Part shown: positions 31,084-40,029 of the stretch, one piece after another
Position numbering within the stretch: the first letter of the stretch is position 1
Layout: the number at the start of each line of letters is the position of its first letter
Source: Tianweitania aestuarii
GTDB lineage: Bacteria > Pseudomonadota > Alphaproteobacteria > Rhizobiales > Rhizobiaceae
DNA: 64,000 nt
Assembly (NCBI RefSeq): GCF_018457165.1
Contig: NZ_JAFMNX010000002.1
Coordinates: 62,001-126,000 of the forward strand
Direction: 5' to 3'
The notes under the pieces: generated by a model
What the model was told of the DNA's origin: nothing
The model's database searches: none
The model's input: the letters and a program-made list of their open reading frames with translations, nothing else
Program-made: the position numbers and the translations under genes

Positions 31084-32004
31084 GTGCCTCTTTCAAAGAA
31101 CATGCGCGGCAGTCTGTTCATGGTTGTGGCCATGGCGGGCTTCACGGCCAATGATGCACTCACCAAGCTGGCTGGCATTCACATCAGCCCGGCGCAGATC
31201 ATGCTGGTGCGCGGCATCTTCGCCACGACAATCGTTGCGCTCCTAACCTGGCAACAGGGCGCCTGGCGTCCGCTTCGCACAGTGTTGACGCCGTCGCTCC
31301 TGTTGCGCGTGGCGGGCGAACTCGTGGCGACGTTCCTGTTTCTCACGGCCCTTATGCATATGCATCTCGCCAACGCGACAGCGATCATGCAGGCACTTCC
31401 GCTTGCAATCACCATGGCTGCGGCGCTGTTTCTGCAGGAACCCGTCGGCTGGCGGCGTTGGAGTGCCGTGACCGTCGGCTTCCTGGGCGTCCTAATCATC
31501 GTGCGGCCCGGGCTCGAGGGCTTCAACGTGTTTGCGCTGCTGGCCTTGATGGCGGTGGCTGCCTGCACTGTTCGCGACCTTGCGACGTCCCGCGTTCCGC
31601 GTTCCATTCCTACGCTCTACATCGCCCTGATCAGCTCAGTTGCCGTGACGCTGAGCGGAGCGGTTGCCCTTGTGCCTTTCGGTGGATGGCAGCCTATGCA
31701 GCCGTCCATAATCGGCATTCTCGTGCTTTCCAGCGGCGCGGTGGTGATCGGCTATCAGTTTGTTTCGATGGCCGTACGCACTGGCGAAATGTCATCGGTT
31801 GCGCCCTTCCGCTACACGGCGCTTCTCTGGTCCATCCTGCTCACGATCCTGGTGTTCAACGACTATCCCGACGTACCTATGATGGTAGGCGGCGCCATCA
31901 TCATCGCCTCGGGTAGCTATGCCTTCTGGCGCGAACGCAAGGTGGGCCGAGCAAAGCCGGCTGCGGCAGCAACGGCTCCCGGCATGGCGCCGGACGGCCT
32001 TTGA
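31084..32004 (+). CDS. DMT superfamily transporter, EamA domains
   Basis: 306 residues with ten predicted membrane helices in two EamA repeats. GTG start, with AGGA about nine bases upstream. DMT carriers export or import small metabolites; the substrate is not evident. It is inserted between moaA and mobA in the same direction, which may be simple neighbourhood or may hint at a molybdopterin-related metabolite. The short Lys/Ala-rich C-terminal tail is cytoplasmic in typical topology. Confidence 0.88.
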   Translation: MPLSKNMRGSLFMVVAMAGFTANDALTKLAGIHISPAQIMLVRGIFATTIVALLTWQQGAWRPLRTVLTPSLLLRVAGELVATFLFLTALMHMHLANATAIMQALPLAITMAAALFLQEPVGWRRWSAVTVGFLGVLIIVRPGLEGFNVFALLALMAVAACTVRDLATSRVPRSIPTLYIALISSVAVTLSGAVALVPFGGWQPMQPSIIGILVLSSGAVVIGYQFVSMAVRTGEMSSVAPFRYTALLWSILLTILVFNDYPDVPMMVGGAIIIASGSYAFWRERKVGRAKPAAAATAPGMAPDGL

Positions 32005-32018
32005 CAGAGCATGATCCG

Positions 32019-32624
32019 ATGAGCCGCAGCATCGCAGGGATGATCCTCGCCGGTGGTCGATCGAGCCGCATGGGCGGCGGTGACAAGACCCTGCTTCCGC
32101 TAGGCAACGGCACGGTTCTCGATGAAGTCACCCGCAGACTGCGCCCGCAGTTGGACACACTCGCCCTCAACGCCAATGGCGATCCCGAACGTTTCGCGTC
32201 CTTCGATCTTCCCGTTCTGCCAGACACCTTCGGCAGCTTCGAAGGTCCCCTCGCCGGCATCCTCACCGGCCTCCTCTGGGCAGAAAAGATCGGCGTCGAA
32301 AACCTCATCACGGTAGCCGGCGACACGCCATTTCTTCCGAACGAGCTGGTGTCGCGTCTTCAGGCTGCAGCGCCATCTTCCAGCATCGCCGTCGCGACTT
32401 CCAACGCGCGCATCCACCCGACCTTCGCCCTTTGGCCTGTCGCCTTGCGCTCAGATCTCGAAACCTTCCTCCACACACAGGCCAGCCGCCGCGTGAACCA
32501 CTTCATTTCCGATCATCCGCACGTCCGCGTCGCGTTCGACACCGCCTCCTTCGATCCATTCTTCAACATCAACACGCCCGACGACCTCGTTGAAGCGCAG
32601 CGCCTTGCGGCAAGCCTGTCATGA
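32019..32624 (+). CDS. mobA: Molybdenum cofactor guanylyltransferase MobA
   Basis: 201 residues. Nucleotidyltransferase P-loop-like motif ILAGGRSSRMGGGDKTLL near the N terminus, DTFGSFEGPLAGIL, and the AGDTPFLP metal site. It attaches GMP to Mo-molybdopterin for the DMSO-reductase enzyme family. The ATG at 32019 is preferred; a TTG at 32001 overlapping the previous stop is the alternative. The stop overlaps the mobB start by four bases. Confidence 0.94.
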   Translation: MSRSIAGMILAGGRSSRMGGGDKTLLPLGNGTVLDEVTRRLRPQLDTLALNANGDPERFASFDLPVLPDTFGSFEGPLAGILTGLLWAEKIGVENLITVAGDTPFLPNELVSRLQAAAPSSSIAVATSNARIHPTFALWPVALRSDLETFLHTQASRRVNHFISDHPHVRVAFDTASFDPFFNINTPDDLVEAQRLAASLS

Positions 32625-33133
32625 CCCACCGCGTTTTCGGCATCACCGGCTGGAAGAACTCCGGCAAGACCACCCTGACCGAGCGGCTTGTGACCGAGCT
32701 AACCGCGCGCGGTTATACCGTGTCGACGATCAAGCACGCGCATCATGACTTCGACATCGACGTGCCCGGCACCGATTCCTTCCGCCACCGCGCCGCCGGT
32801 GCTTCGGAAGTCGCGATCGTGTCCTCCCACCGCTGGGCGCTGATGCACGAGATGCGCGGCGATGCCGAACCGTCTTTGACGGAAATCCTCGACCGCCTGT
32901 CGCCCTGCGATCTCGTGCTGGTGGAAGGCTACAAACGCGAAGATCACCTCAAGATCGAAGCCCGCCGCAAGGACACGGCGACCCGCGCGCCGCTGGCGGA
33001 AAGCGACCCGAAGATCGTAGCGCTCGCGACCGATCACCCGGTTGAAGGCGCCGCGCTTCCTGTATTCGACCTCGATAACATTCCCACCATCGCGGACTTC
33101 ATCGTGGAAACCCTTTCCATCTCGCGGCGCTGA
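32621..33133 (+). CDS. mobB: Molybdopterin-guanine dinucleotide biosynthesis protein B
   Basis: 170 residues. P-loop GWKNSGKTTL at the N terminus, the conserved STIKHAHHDFDID and DSFRHRAAGA segments, and LVEGYKRE. MobB is a GTP-binding partner of MobA. It overlaps mobA by ATGA, indicating coupled translation, and forms the end of the cofactor cluster. Confidence 0.95.
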   Translation: MTHRVFGITGWKNSGKTTLTERLVTELTARGYTVSTIKHAHHDFDIDVPGTDSFRHRAAGASEVAIVSSHRWALMHEMRGDAEPSLTEILDRLSPCDLVLVEGYKREDHLKIEARRKDTATRAPLAESDPKIVALATDHPVEGAALPVFDLDNIPTIADFIVETLSISRR

Positions 33134-33245
33134 CGCTGTTTACCCGTTGCAATCACTGCAAAAACAATGGGATTATCCGGGCTTGCAGCAGTCAATCCGG
33201 CCACAACGCCAAGGTCTGCACGCACACGAACCGAGAGGAACACGA

Positions 33246-34007
33246 ATGCGCATTTCCAAGCTTTGCCTTGCGGCCTCCGCAGCTTTGCTCACCTTGTCCA
33301 TGGCCTCGATCGCTTCCGCGCAGGAAACCACGATCAAGATCGGCACCGAAGGCGCTTACCCGCCCTTCAACAACCTGACGGCATCGGGCGAGCTGGAAGG
33401 CTTCGACATCGACATCACCAAGGCGCTTTGCGAAGAGATGAAGGCAAAGTGCGAGTTCGTCACGCAGGATTGGGACGGCATCATCCCCGCACTGCAGGCC
33501 AAGCGTTTCGATGCGATCGTGGCCTCCATGTCGATCACCGACGAGCGCAAGCAGCAGGTCGATTTCACCAAGCCCTACTACAGCAACTCGCTCGTTTTCA
33601 TCGCGCCGAAGGACTCCGAGTTCACGGCCAGTGAAACCGACGGCAAGACCATCGGCGTCCAGCAGGGCACGATTTCCGCCGAGTTCGCCGAAAAGACCTA
33701 TCCGGATGCAGACGTGAAGGCCTATCCGACCCAGGTCGAAGCTTGGGCTGATCTGGAAAGCGGCCGCACGGACGCCGTTCTCGGCGATTTCGGCGTGCAG
33801 TATGGCTTCATCAACGGCGAAGACGGCACCTGCTGCGAGTTCAAGGGCGATCCCGTCAGCTCCGACGACAAGATCGGCATCGCCGTGCGCAAGGGCGACA
33901 CCGAACTGGCCGAAAAGTTCAACAAGGCGCTCGAAGCCATTCGCGCCAACGGCAAGTACAAGGAAGTCAACGACAAGTACTTCCCGTTCGACGTTTACGG
34001 CGGCTGA
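33246..34007 (+). CDS. Amino-acid ABC transporter substrate-binding protein
   Basis: 253 residues with a Sec signal peptide (cleavage after ASA) and the family 3 solute-binding pattern: GTEGAYPPFNN, GFDIDITKALCEEM, QDWDGIIPAL, SMSITDERKQQVDFT. This places it with the lysine/arginine/ornithine/histidine and opine-binding proteins. Start ATG 33246 behind GAGAGG. The permease genes follow after a hairpin; no ATPase gene is present here. Confidence 0.93.
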   Translation: MRISKLCLAASAALLTLSMASIASAQETTIKIGTEGAYPPFNNLTASGELEGFDIDITKALCEEMKAKCEFVTQDWDGIIPALQAKRFDAIVASMSITDERKQQVDFTKPYYSNSLVFIAPKDSEFTASETDGKTIGVQQGTISAEFAEKTYPDADVKAYPTQVEAWADLESGRTDAVLGDFGVQYGFINGEDGTCCEFKGDPVSSDDKIGIAVRKGDTELAEKFNKALEAIRANGKYKEVNDKYFPFDVYGG

Positions 34008-34033
34008 TCCCGCGGAAACCTGAACCCGATCAT

Positions 34034-34085
34034 AGCCGGAACAGAACCAGCGGAACACACCCGCCGGCTCGTTCCGGCTTCTTCA
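34034..34085 (+). other. Intercistronic hairpin between binding-protein and permease genes
   Basis: AGCCGGAAC and GTTCCGGCT can pair, followed by TTCTTC without a long T-run. Such hairpins after binding-protein genes partly stop transcription or protect the upstream mRNA, giving more binding protein than permease. The role here is inferred from position. Confidence 0.6.
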
Positions 34086-34113
34086 TGAGTGTCGCGGATA
34101 AACAGATCGCTGC

Positions 34114-34827
34114 ATGGACGCTGCGCTGAACCTGCTGAGTTTCGGTCCCGAAGGCTGGGGCGACGATATCGCGTCCGGCGTGCTTGTCACCGTTGGGCTG
34201 GCTTTGGCGACCCTGCCCTTCGGCCTCGTGCTCGGCTTCTTCGTGGCGGTCATGAAGCAGGCGCAAGAGCCCTCCATGCGGCTCGCCGGCAATATCTACA
34301 CCACCATCTTTCGCGGCCTGCCCGAACTCCTCACGCTGTTCCTGATCTTCTACGGCGCGCAACTCGGCCTGCAGCAGATCACCGCCTTTATCGGCACCGA
34401 AACGACGATCGAGATCAACGCCTTCGCTGCCGGAATGGTGGCGCTCGGCATCATGTTCTCGTCTTATGCCAGCGAGGTCTTTCTCGCCGCCTTCCGCGTC
34501 ATCCCGCGCGGGCAGTATGAAGGCGCCTATGCCGTTGGCCTCAGCCATAACAGGACGATGCGCCTGGTGGTGCTGCCGCAGCTGATCCGCATTGCGCTGC
34601 CCGGCCTCGGCAATCTTTGGCTGATCCTCCTGAAGGACACCGCGCTCGTGTCGGTGATCGGCCTTTCCGACATCCTGCGCCAGACCGGCGTCGCCGCACG
34701 CGTGACCAAGGAGCCGTTTCTGTTCTTCGGTCTCGCCTGCCTGCTTTACCTCGTGCTCGCCATTCTTTCCTCCTTTGTGTTCAGCGCCATCGAGCGCTGG
34801 GCGGAAAAGAGCGGAGGCACGCGATGA
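34114..34827 (+). CDS. Amino-acid ABC transporter permease (HisQ type)
   Basis: 237 residues with about five membrane helices. The cytoplasmic EAA loop that contacts the ATPase is present as EGAYAVGLSHNRTMRLVVLPQ. The FRGLPELLTL segment is typical of the HisQ/OccQ branch. It overlaps the next permease gene by four bases. Together they would form a heterodimeric channel for basic or opine-like amino acids. Confidence 0.93.
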   Translation: MDAALNLLSFGPEGWGDDIASGVLVTVGLALATLPFGLVLGFFVAVMKQAQEPSMRLAGNIYTTIFRGLPELLTLFLIFYGAQLGLQQITAFIGTETTIEINAFAAGMVALGIMFSSYASEVFLAAFRVIPRGQYEGAYAVGLSHNRTMRLVVLPQLIRIALPGLGNLWLILLKDTALVSVIGLSDILRQTGVAARVTKEPFLFFGLACLLYLVLAILSSFVFSAIERWAEKSGGTR

Positions 34828-35651
34828 GCGTCGTTGCAGCCACCGACACGGTGGAACGCCCCGCACCGCCACGCCGTCGCTGGACCGGCACCCGCATCGC
34901 CGGCACCATTCTGGTGACGCTGTGGGCGCTGGCGATTGCCGGCCTCGCGCTTTACCTCGTTCAGTCCTGGAACCCCGAGCTGTTCGATCGCTATGCCGGC
35001 CGCTACTGGTCGGGCCTGATCGTCACGCTGCAGCTCGTTTTCCTGTCGATCATCCTTGGCGCCATCCTGTCGATCCCGATCGCATGGGGTCGCATGACGA
35101 AGCGGCGCATCCCCAATGCGCTCGCCTACGCCTATGTCTATTTCTTCCGCGGCACCCCGCTGATCGCGCAGACCTTCCTGATCTATTACGGCCTCGGCTC
35201 TTTTCGGCCCCAGCTCGAAACCGTCGGCCTTTGGAGCTTCTTCCGCGATGCCTGGAACTGCGCCCTGTTCGCCTTCACGCTGAACACAGCAGCCTATCAG
35301 GCCGAGATCCTGCGCGGCGCAGTCGAAAGCGTCGGCCGCGGCCAGTGGGAAGGTGCGGCCTCACTCGGCCTGTCGCGCCTGCAAACGCTGCGGCTGGTGA
35401 TCGCCCCGCAAGCGCTGATCGTGGCGCTGCGCCCTTACGGCAACGAGATCATCCTGATGATCAAGGGCTCGGCCATCGTCGCCATTATCACCGTTTATGA
35501 CCTGATGGGCGAAACACGCCGCGCTTATTCCCGCTCCTTCGATTTCCAGACCTACCTTTACGCAGCCCTGATCTACCTCGCGATCGTGGAAACGCTGCGC
35601 AACATCATCGAATGGGTCGAGAAACGTGTCACGCGCCACCTGAAGCGCTAG
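34824..35651 (+). CDS. Amino-acid ABC transporter permease (HisM type)
   Basis: 275 residues from the ATG at 34824, which overlaps the previous stop (ATGA) and has GGAGG upstream. The N terminus carries an extra ~25 residues rich in Pro/Arg before the first helix. FFRGTPLIAQTFLIYYG and the EAA loop EGAASLGLSRLQTLRLVIAP are clear. Partner of the preceding permease. The dedicated ATPase is missing from this locus, so the pair must share an ATPase encoded elsewhere. Confidence 0.93.
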   Translation: MSVVAATDTVERPAPPRRRWTGTRIAGTILVTLWALAIAGLALYLVQSWNPELFDRYAGRYWSGLIVTLQLVFLSIILGAILSIPIAWGRMTKRRIPNALAYAYVYFFRGTPLIAQTFLIYYGLGSFRPQLETVGLWSFFRDAWNCALFAFTLNTAAYQAEILRGAVESVGRGQWEGAASLGLSRLQTLRLVIAPQALIVALRPYGNEIILMIKGSAIVAIITVYDLMGETRRAYSRSFDFQTYLYAALIYLAIVETLRNIIEWVEKRVTRHLKR

Positions 35652-35683
35652 ATCCCGGACAAAGCAGCAAAAGGAGACCATCC

Positions 35684-36553
35684 ATGGCTAAAGTCGCTTT
35701 CATCGGACTGGGCGTGATGGGCTACCCCATGGCCGGCCATCTCAAAACCAAGGGCGCCCACGAGGTCACTGTTTACAACCGCACCGCTGCCAAGGCTGAA
35801 AAGTGGGCAAAGGAATTCGGCGGCAAGCATGCGGCAACACCTGCCGAAGCCGCGAGGGATCAGGACTTCGTGTTCTGCTGCGTCGGCAATGACGACGACC
35901 TGCGTTCCGTCACGACCGGTGAAGATGGTGCCTTCGCGACCATGAAGACAAACGCGATCTTCATCGACAACACCACGGCCTCGGCGGAAGTCGCACGCGA
36001 ACTCGATGCCGCTGCAAAAGAAGCCGGCTTCCACTTCCTCGATGCGCCGGTGTCCGGCGGCCAAGCCGGTGCGGAAAACGGCCAGCTGACCGTCATGGTC
36101 GGCGGAAACGAAGCCGCCTTCCAGCGCGCCAAGCCGGTAATCGACGCTTACGCCAAGATGGTCGGCCTGATGGGTCCTGCCGGCAGCGGCCAGCTGACCA
36201 AGATGATCAACCAGATCTGCATCGCCGGCATCGTTCAGGGCCTCGCAGAAGGCATCCACTTCGGCAAGCAGGCCGGGCTCGACATTCACAAGGTCGTGGA
36301 CGTCATCTCCAAGGGTGCCGCCGGCTCCTGGCAGATGGAAAACCGTCACAAGACCATGAACGAAGGCAAATACGACTTCGGCTTCGCGGTGGACTGGATG
36401 CGCAAGGACCTTGGCATCGTTCTGGAAGAATCCGACCGTAACGGCGCCAAGCTGCCGCTCACCGCCCTGGTCGACCAGTTCTACAAGGATGTGCAGGCGC
36501 TGGGCGGCCAGCGCTGGGACACGTCCTCGCTTCTGGCGCGGCTGGAAAAGTAA
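35684..36553 (+). CDS. NAD(P)-dependent beta-hydroxyacid dehydrogenase (3-hydroxyisobutyrate dehydrogenase family)
   Basis: 289 residues. N-terminal Rossmann motif FIGLGVMGYPMAGHL, substrate-loop DAPVSGGQAGAENG, and catalytic lysine region GSGQLTKMINQ. Members oxidise 3-hydroxyisobutyrate, tartronate semialdehyde, glyoxylate-type substrates or similar; which one cannot be told. Start ATG with AAGGAGA at 35670. It follows the transporter by 32 bases and could be in the same operon. Confidence 0.9.
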   Translation: MAKVAFIGLGVMGYPMAGHLKTKGAHEVTVYNRTAAKAEKWAKEFGGKHAATPAEAARDQDFVFCCVGNDDDLRSVTTGEDGAFATMKTNAIFIDNTTASAEVARELDAAAKEAGFHFLDAPVSGGQAGAENGQLTVMVGGNEAAFQRAKPVIDAYAKMVGLMGPAGSGQLTKMINQICIAGIVQGLAEGIHFGKQAGLDIHKVVDVISKGAAGSWQMENRHKTMNEGKYDFGFAVDWMRKDLGIVLEESDRNGAKLPLTALVDQFYKDVQALGGQRWDTSSLLARLEK

Positions 36554-36568
36554 GCCGCCCAACCAACG

Positions 36569-37063
36569 TTACGCACTGCTGCTGGATCCGGACTCCTTGT
36601 CCAACACCATGTAATCCAGCGGCAGCTGCGTCGTGTATTTGATCTGCTCCATCGCAAATGACGACGACACGTCGCGGATCTCGATCTTGGCGATCAGCCG
36701 CTTGTAGAAGGCGTCATAGGCCGCGATATCCGGCACCACGACCCGGATCAGATAATCGACGTCGCCGCTCATGCGGTAGAACTCGATCACCTCGGGAAAA
36801 TCCTGCACCACTTCCGAAAACCGCTTCAGCCATTCATGGCTGTGCGATCCGGTGCGGATGGAAACGAACACCGTCACCCGCGCATTGATCTTTACCGGAT
36901 CGAGGATCGCCACGCGACGCCGGATGACGCCTTCTTCTTCCAGCTTCTGGATGCGCCGCCAGCACGGCGTCGTGGACAGCCCGACTTTCTTGGCCACATC
37001 GGCCACGGCAAGCGTTGAGTCTTCCTGCAAAAGGCGAAGGATTTTGCGATCAAGCCGGTCCAT
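36569..37063 (-). CDS. Lrp/AsnC family transcriptional regulator
   Basis: 164 residues from the ATG at 37063. N-terminal helix-turn-helix (about 3-60: DRKILRLLQEDSTLAVADVAKKVGLS...CWRRIQKLEEEGVI) and a C-terminal RAM ligand-binding domain (about 65-150), which usually binds an amino acid. Convergent with the dehydrogenase gene, with only 15 bases between stops. It may control neighbouring amino-acid genes; no operator was identified. Confidence 0.92.
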   Translation of the reverse strand: MDRLDRKILRLLQEDSTLAVADVAKKVGLSTTPCWRRIQKLEEEGVIRRRVAILDPVKINARVTVFVSIRTGSHSHEWLKRFSEVVQDFPEVIEFYRMSGDVDYLIRVVVPDIAAYDAFYKRLIAKIEIRDVSSSFAMEQIKYTTQLPLDYMVLDKESGSSSSA

Positions 37064-37136
37064 CGGCAGTCTCCGTAGAAAATTATGCCTCATTAGAGCC
37101 AAGTTCCCGCAGATCAACAACTAGTTTCTTGCAGAC

Positions 37137-37760
37137 CTAAGTGCCGATCAGCGTCCTCACCTGCGCGCGCAGTTCAGGTAGAAGCTCGATCTCGAACCAG
37201 GGATTTTTCTTCAGCCAACCACTGTTGCGCCAGGATGGATGCGGCAGCGGAAGAACGCGCGGCCGCTCGCTCGCATGCAGGATCGCGCGCCAGTCGCGCA
37301 CAGTGTCGGTCATCGAAGCCCCACGCCCCAGATGATACTGATGCGCATAAATGCCGATCACCAGGATCAGCTCGACCTGCGGCATCGAAGCCAGCGCCGG
37401 CTCGCGCCAGATCGGCGCGCATTCGCGCCGCGGCGGCAGATCGCCCTTTTGCGCATCATGGCCGGGAAAGCAGAAGCCCATCGGCAGGATCGCGAAGTTG
37501 CCGGGATCATAAAACGCGGCTTCGTCGACGCCGAGCCATTGGCGCAGCCGCACGCCGGACGGATCCTGGAACGGAACACCCGAAAGATGCGCGCGAATGC
37601 CCGGCGCCTGACTGGCGATCAGGATCTTCGCTTCAGCAGACACCACGAAGATCGGCCGCGGCTCATGCGGCAGCGGCTTGCCCACAGGCGCATCACGGCA
37701 AACGCGACACGCCCGCATGGAGGCAATCTGCCCGTCCAGGTCGGCAGGTGCTTCAATCAA
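37137..37760 (-). CDS. Uracil-DNA glycosylase family protein with four-cysteine Fe-S pattern
   Basis: 207 residues. Cysteines C18 and C21 (CRVC), C97 and C114 have nearly the spacing of the 4Fe-4S ligands in family 4 UDGs. Motif A reads SQAPG instead of GEAPG, and the second motif reads PHPSWRN. The central GVPFQDPSGVRLRQWLG block is typical of a widespread, little-studied bacterial group of this superfamily. Excision of uracil is plausible but not assured. Its start overlaps the GST stop by four bases. Confidence 0.8.
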   Translation of the reverse strand: MIEAPADLDGQIASMRACRVCRDAPVGKPLPHEPRPIFVVSAEAKILIASQAPGIRAHLSGVPFQDPSGVRLRQWLGVDEAAFYDPGNFAILPMGFCFPGHDAQKGDLPPRRECAPIWREPALASMPQVELILVIGIYAHQYHLGRGASMTDTVRDWRAILHASERPRVLPLPHPSWRNSGWLKKNPWFEIELLPELRAQVRTLIGT

Positions 37761-38368
37761 GCTTGCGCGCTGGGCCTTGCCGAAACGGCCTCATGCCAGC
37801 GCAACAGATTGCTGCATTCGGCGGGCACGGCGATCCTGGCGGGCTTCATGAAGTCCACCGCCACCAGTGCGGTGATGTCTGCGATCGAATAGGCGTCGCC
37901 TGCCACGAAATCGCGCTGCGCCAGCTCGCCATCGAGAAAACGGCAGAAGTCGAGCGCCTTCGGCTTGTTGATTTCACCCCATTCGGGCAGCTGCGGCACT
38001 TCCCACTCCTTCATCGCGGGGTGGATGTGCCGGAAGGCCGACGCCACGGCATTGAGCAGGTTCAGCTCGATACGCCGCTGCCACATCTCCACCTGCGCAC
38101 GTCCGACGGCACCGGTCCCGAACAAGTCCGGCTCGGGATAAAGCTCCTCGAAATAGCGGCAGATTGCGACCGACTCGGTGATGATCGTGCCGTCATCCAG
38201 TTCAAGCACCGGCAGGCGCTGCAGCGGGTTACGCGCCGTGACTTCCGGCGACTTATGGCCAAGCGCGTTCATGTCCACCGTTTCCAGCGGCACCTCGACG
38301 CCCTTTTCGGCCAGGAAGATGCGCACGCGCCGTGGATTGGGCGCCCGGCCACCATCGAACAATCTCAT
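37757..38368 (-). CDS. Glutathione S-transferase family protein
   Basis: 203 residues: N-terminal thioredoxin-like domain (about 1-80, with the cis-proline LPVLELDDGTIITESVAI motif that binds the gamma-glutamyl part of glutathione) and an all-helical C-terminal domain. The class and the electrophile are not identifiable. Upstream of and translationally coupled to the UDG-like gene, divergent from the histidine kinase gene. Confidence 0.9.
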   Translation of the reverse strand: MRLFDGGRAPNPRRVRIFLAEKGVEVPLETVDMNALGHKSPEVTARNPLQRLPVLELDDGTIITESVAICRYFEELYPEPDLFGTGAVGRAQVEMWQRRIELNLLNAVASAFRHIHPAMKEWEVPQLPEWGEINKPKALDFCRFLDGELAQRDFVAGDAYSIADITALVAVDFMKPARIAVPAECSNLLRWHEAVSARPSAQA

Positions 38369-38496
38369 GCTTTTCCTCCTGCCTTCCATCCGGCTTGTCT
38401 CGACCCGCGAGCAATTCCTCCCGCCGGAAGGGGTTCTTAATCATTCGCGTTTAGTTTGCCATTAAGGATAGTTGTTAGCGTTTGGTTGCGGGTTCA

Positions 38497-40017
38497 ATGG
38501 CGGTGCAGCGCTCGGCTTCGGCTGACAAGATCATTGTGGATCGCACCAGGCCCAGCCGCAACAGTGAAGTTGCGCGGGCGATCCGCCGCACGCGCGATCG
38601 GCTGGCCGAACAGGTCGGCTCGCCCGCTTTCGATCGCGAACTCCTGAAGCTCCATGCCCATGCGATGATCAACACGGTGGTGGCGATGCCGCTGCTGGTG
38701 GTGCTGATCGCCGCCGCCGGACTTGCGGCCGGCATGAATATCGAACTTCTGCTGTGGGCGCCTCTGACCGTGCTTGGTTACGCGGTTCTCGCGCTGGTGG
38801 CGCGCCGCGTCGAGCGCACGCCGGTCAACGAGATCAGCCTGAACAAGTGGTCGAAGATCTTCCTTCTCGGCCACGCGATCAGCGGCATCGGCTGGGCTTA
38901 CTTCGTTTATGTCCGCTGCGACGCCTGCGGCCTGGAGCCGCTCCCGGTCGTCAAAGCCGTGATCCTGCTTCTGGCCATCGCCGTCACGGCCATCATCGCG
39001 TCAGCCCTGCGCGGCGCGCTTGTGGCGACCTTCGCCCTGCCTGTCGTTGCCTTCGCGGTCGCTGCAGCCCCCGCCTGGACCACCATCGATGTGCTGATGG
39101 CCGTCCTGCTTGCCGCGTCGCTGCCCTTCTTCACCTACGTCGCCGGCAACTTTAACCGCTCCGCCGTGATGCTTCTGGCGTTCCGCAGCGAGAAAGATGC
39201 GCTGATCGCCGAGCTGGAAACCGCCAAGTCGATGTCCGACGAAGCCCGCCGTCGTGCCGAAGAAGCCAATCTCGCAAAAAGCCGCTTCCTAGCCTCCATG
39301 AGCCACGAACTGCGCACGCCGCTCAACGCCATCCTGGGTTTTTCCGAAGTCATGGCGACACAGGTGCTCGGCCCCCTGCCCAACCCGACCTATCGCGGCT
39401 ATGCGCAGGACATCCACGATTCCGGCACGCATCTCCTCGAGCTGATCAACGAAATCCTCGACCTGTCGCGCATCGAAGCCGGCCGTTACCAGCTCAACGA
39501 GGAAGCCGTCACGATCGCCAACATCGTGGAAGAATGCTGCCACCTGATGGAGCTGCGCACGAGCAACAAGGACATCCGCATTACGAAGGAGTTCGAGCGC
39601 GACATGCCGCGCCTTTATGCGGATGAACGCGCTATCCGGCAGATCGCCCTGAACCTCCTGTCCAACGCCGTGAAATTCACGCCAAGCGGCGGCGAAATCC
39701 GCGTTCGCGTCGGCTGGACGGCCGGCGGCGGTCAGTATCTCTCGATCAAGGACAACGGCCCCGGAATTCCCCCGGAAGAGCTGCCGATCATCATGTCGGC
39801 CTTCGGCCAGGGCACGATCGCCATCAAGAGTGCCGAACAAGGCACCGGTCTTGGCCTGCCGATCGTTCAAGGCCTCGTGCAGATCCACGGCGGCACCTTC
39901 GACCTGCAATCAAAGCTGCGCCAGGGCACCGAAGTCGTCGCCACCTTCCCCGCAGCGCGGGTCATCGAGCCGATGCCGGCTCTTGCGACAGCCGCCGTCG
40001 GCGGCCGCCGTCAGTAG
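38497..40017 (+). CDS. Membrane sensor histidine kinase, PleC/DivJ/PdhS-like catalytic core
   Basis: 506 residues from ATG 38497. After a basic N terminus there are about six membrane helices (roughly residues 55-225), a short coiled coil, then HisKA with FLASMSHELRTPLNAILGFSEVM and an HATPase domain with N box NLLSNAVKFT and G boxes DNGPGIP and GTGLGLPI. There is no PAS or HAMP domain and no receiver. The kinase core resembles the alphaproteobacterial cell-cycle kinases acting on DivK/PleD; which orthologue it is remains open. No response regulator is adjacent. Confidence 0.88.
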   Translation: MAVQRSASADKIIVDRTRPSRNSEVARAIRRTRDRLAEQVGSPAFDRELLKLHAHAMINTVVAMPLLVVLIAAAGLAAGMNIELLLWAPLTVLGYAVLALVARRVERTPVNEISLNKWSKIFLLGHAISGIGWAYFVYVRCDACGLEPLPVVKAVILLLAIAVTAIIASALRGALVATFALPVVAFAVAAAPAWTTIDVLMAVLLAASLPFFTYVAGNFNRSAVMLLAFRSEKDALIAELETAKSMSDEARRRAEEANLAKSRFLASMSHELRTPLNAILGFSEVMATQVLGPLPNPTYRGYAQDIHDSGTHLLELINEILDLSRIEAGRYQLNEEAVTIANIVEECCHLMELRTSNKDIRITKEFERDMPRLYADERAIRQIALNLLSNAVKFTPSGGEIRVRVGWTAGGGQYLSIKDNGPGIPPEELPIIMSAFGQGTIAIKSAEQGTGLGLPIVQGLVQIHGGTFDLQSKLRQGTEVVATFPAARVIEPMPALATAAVGGRRQ

Positions 40018-40029
40018 CCGTCCTGCACC

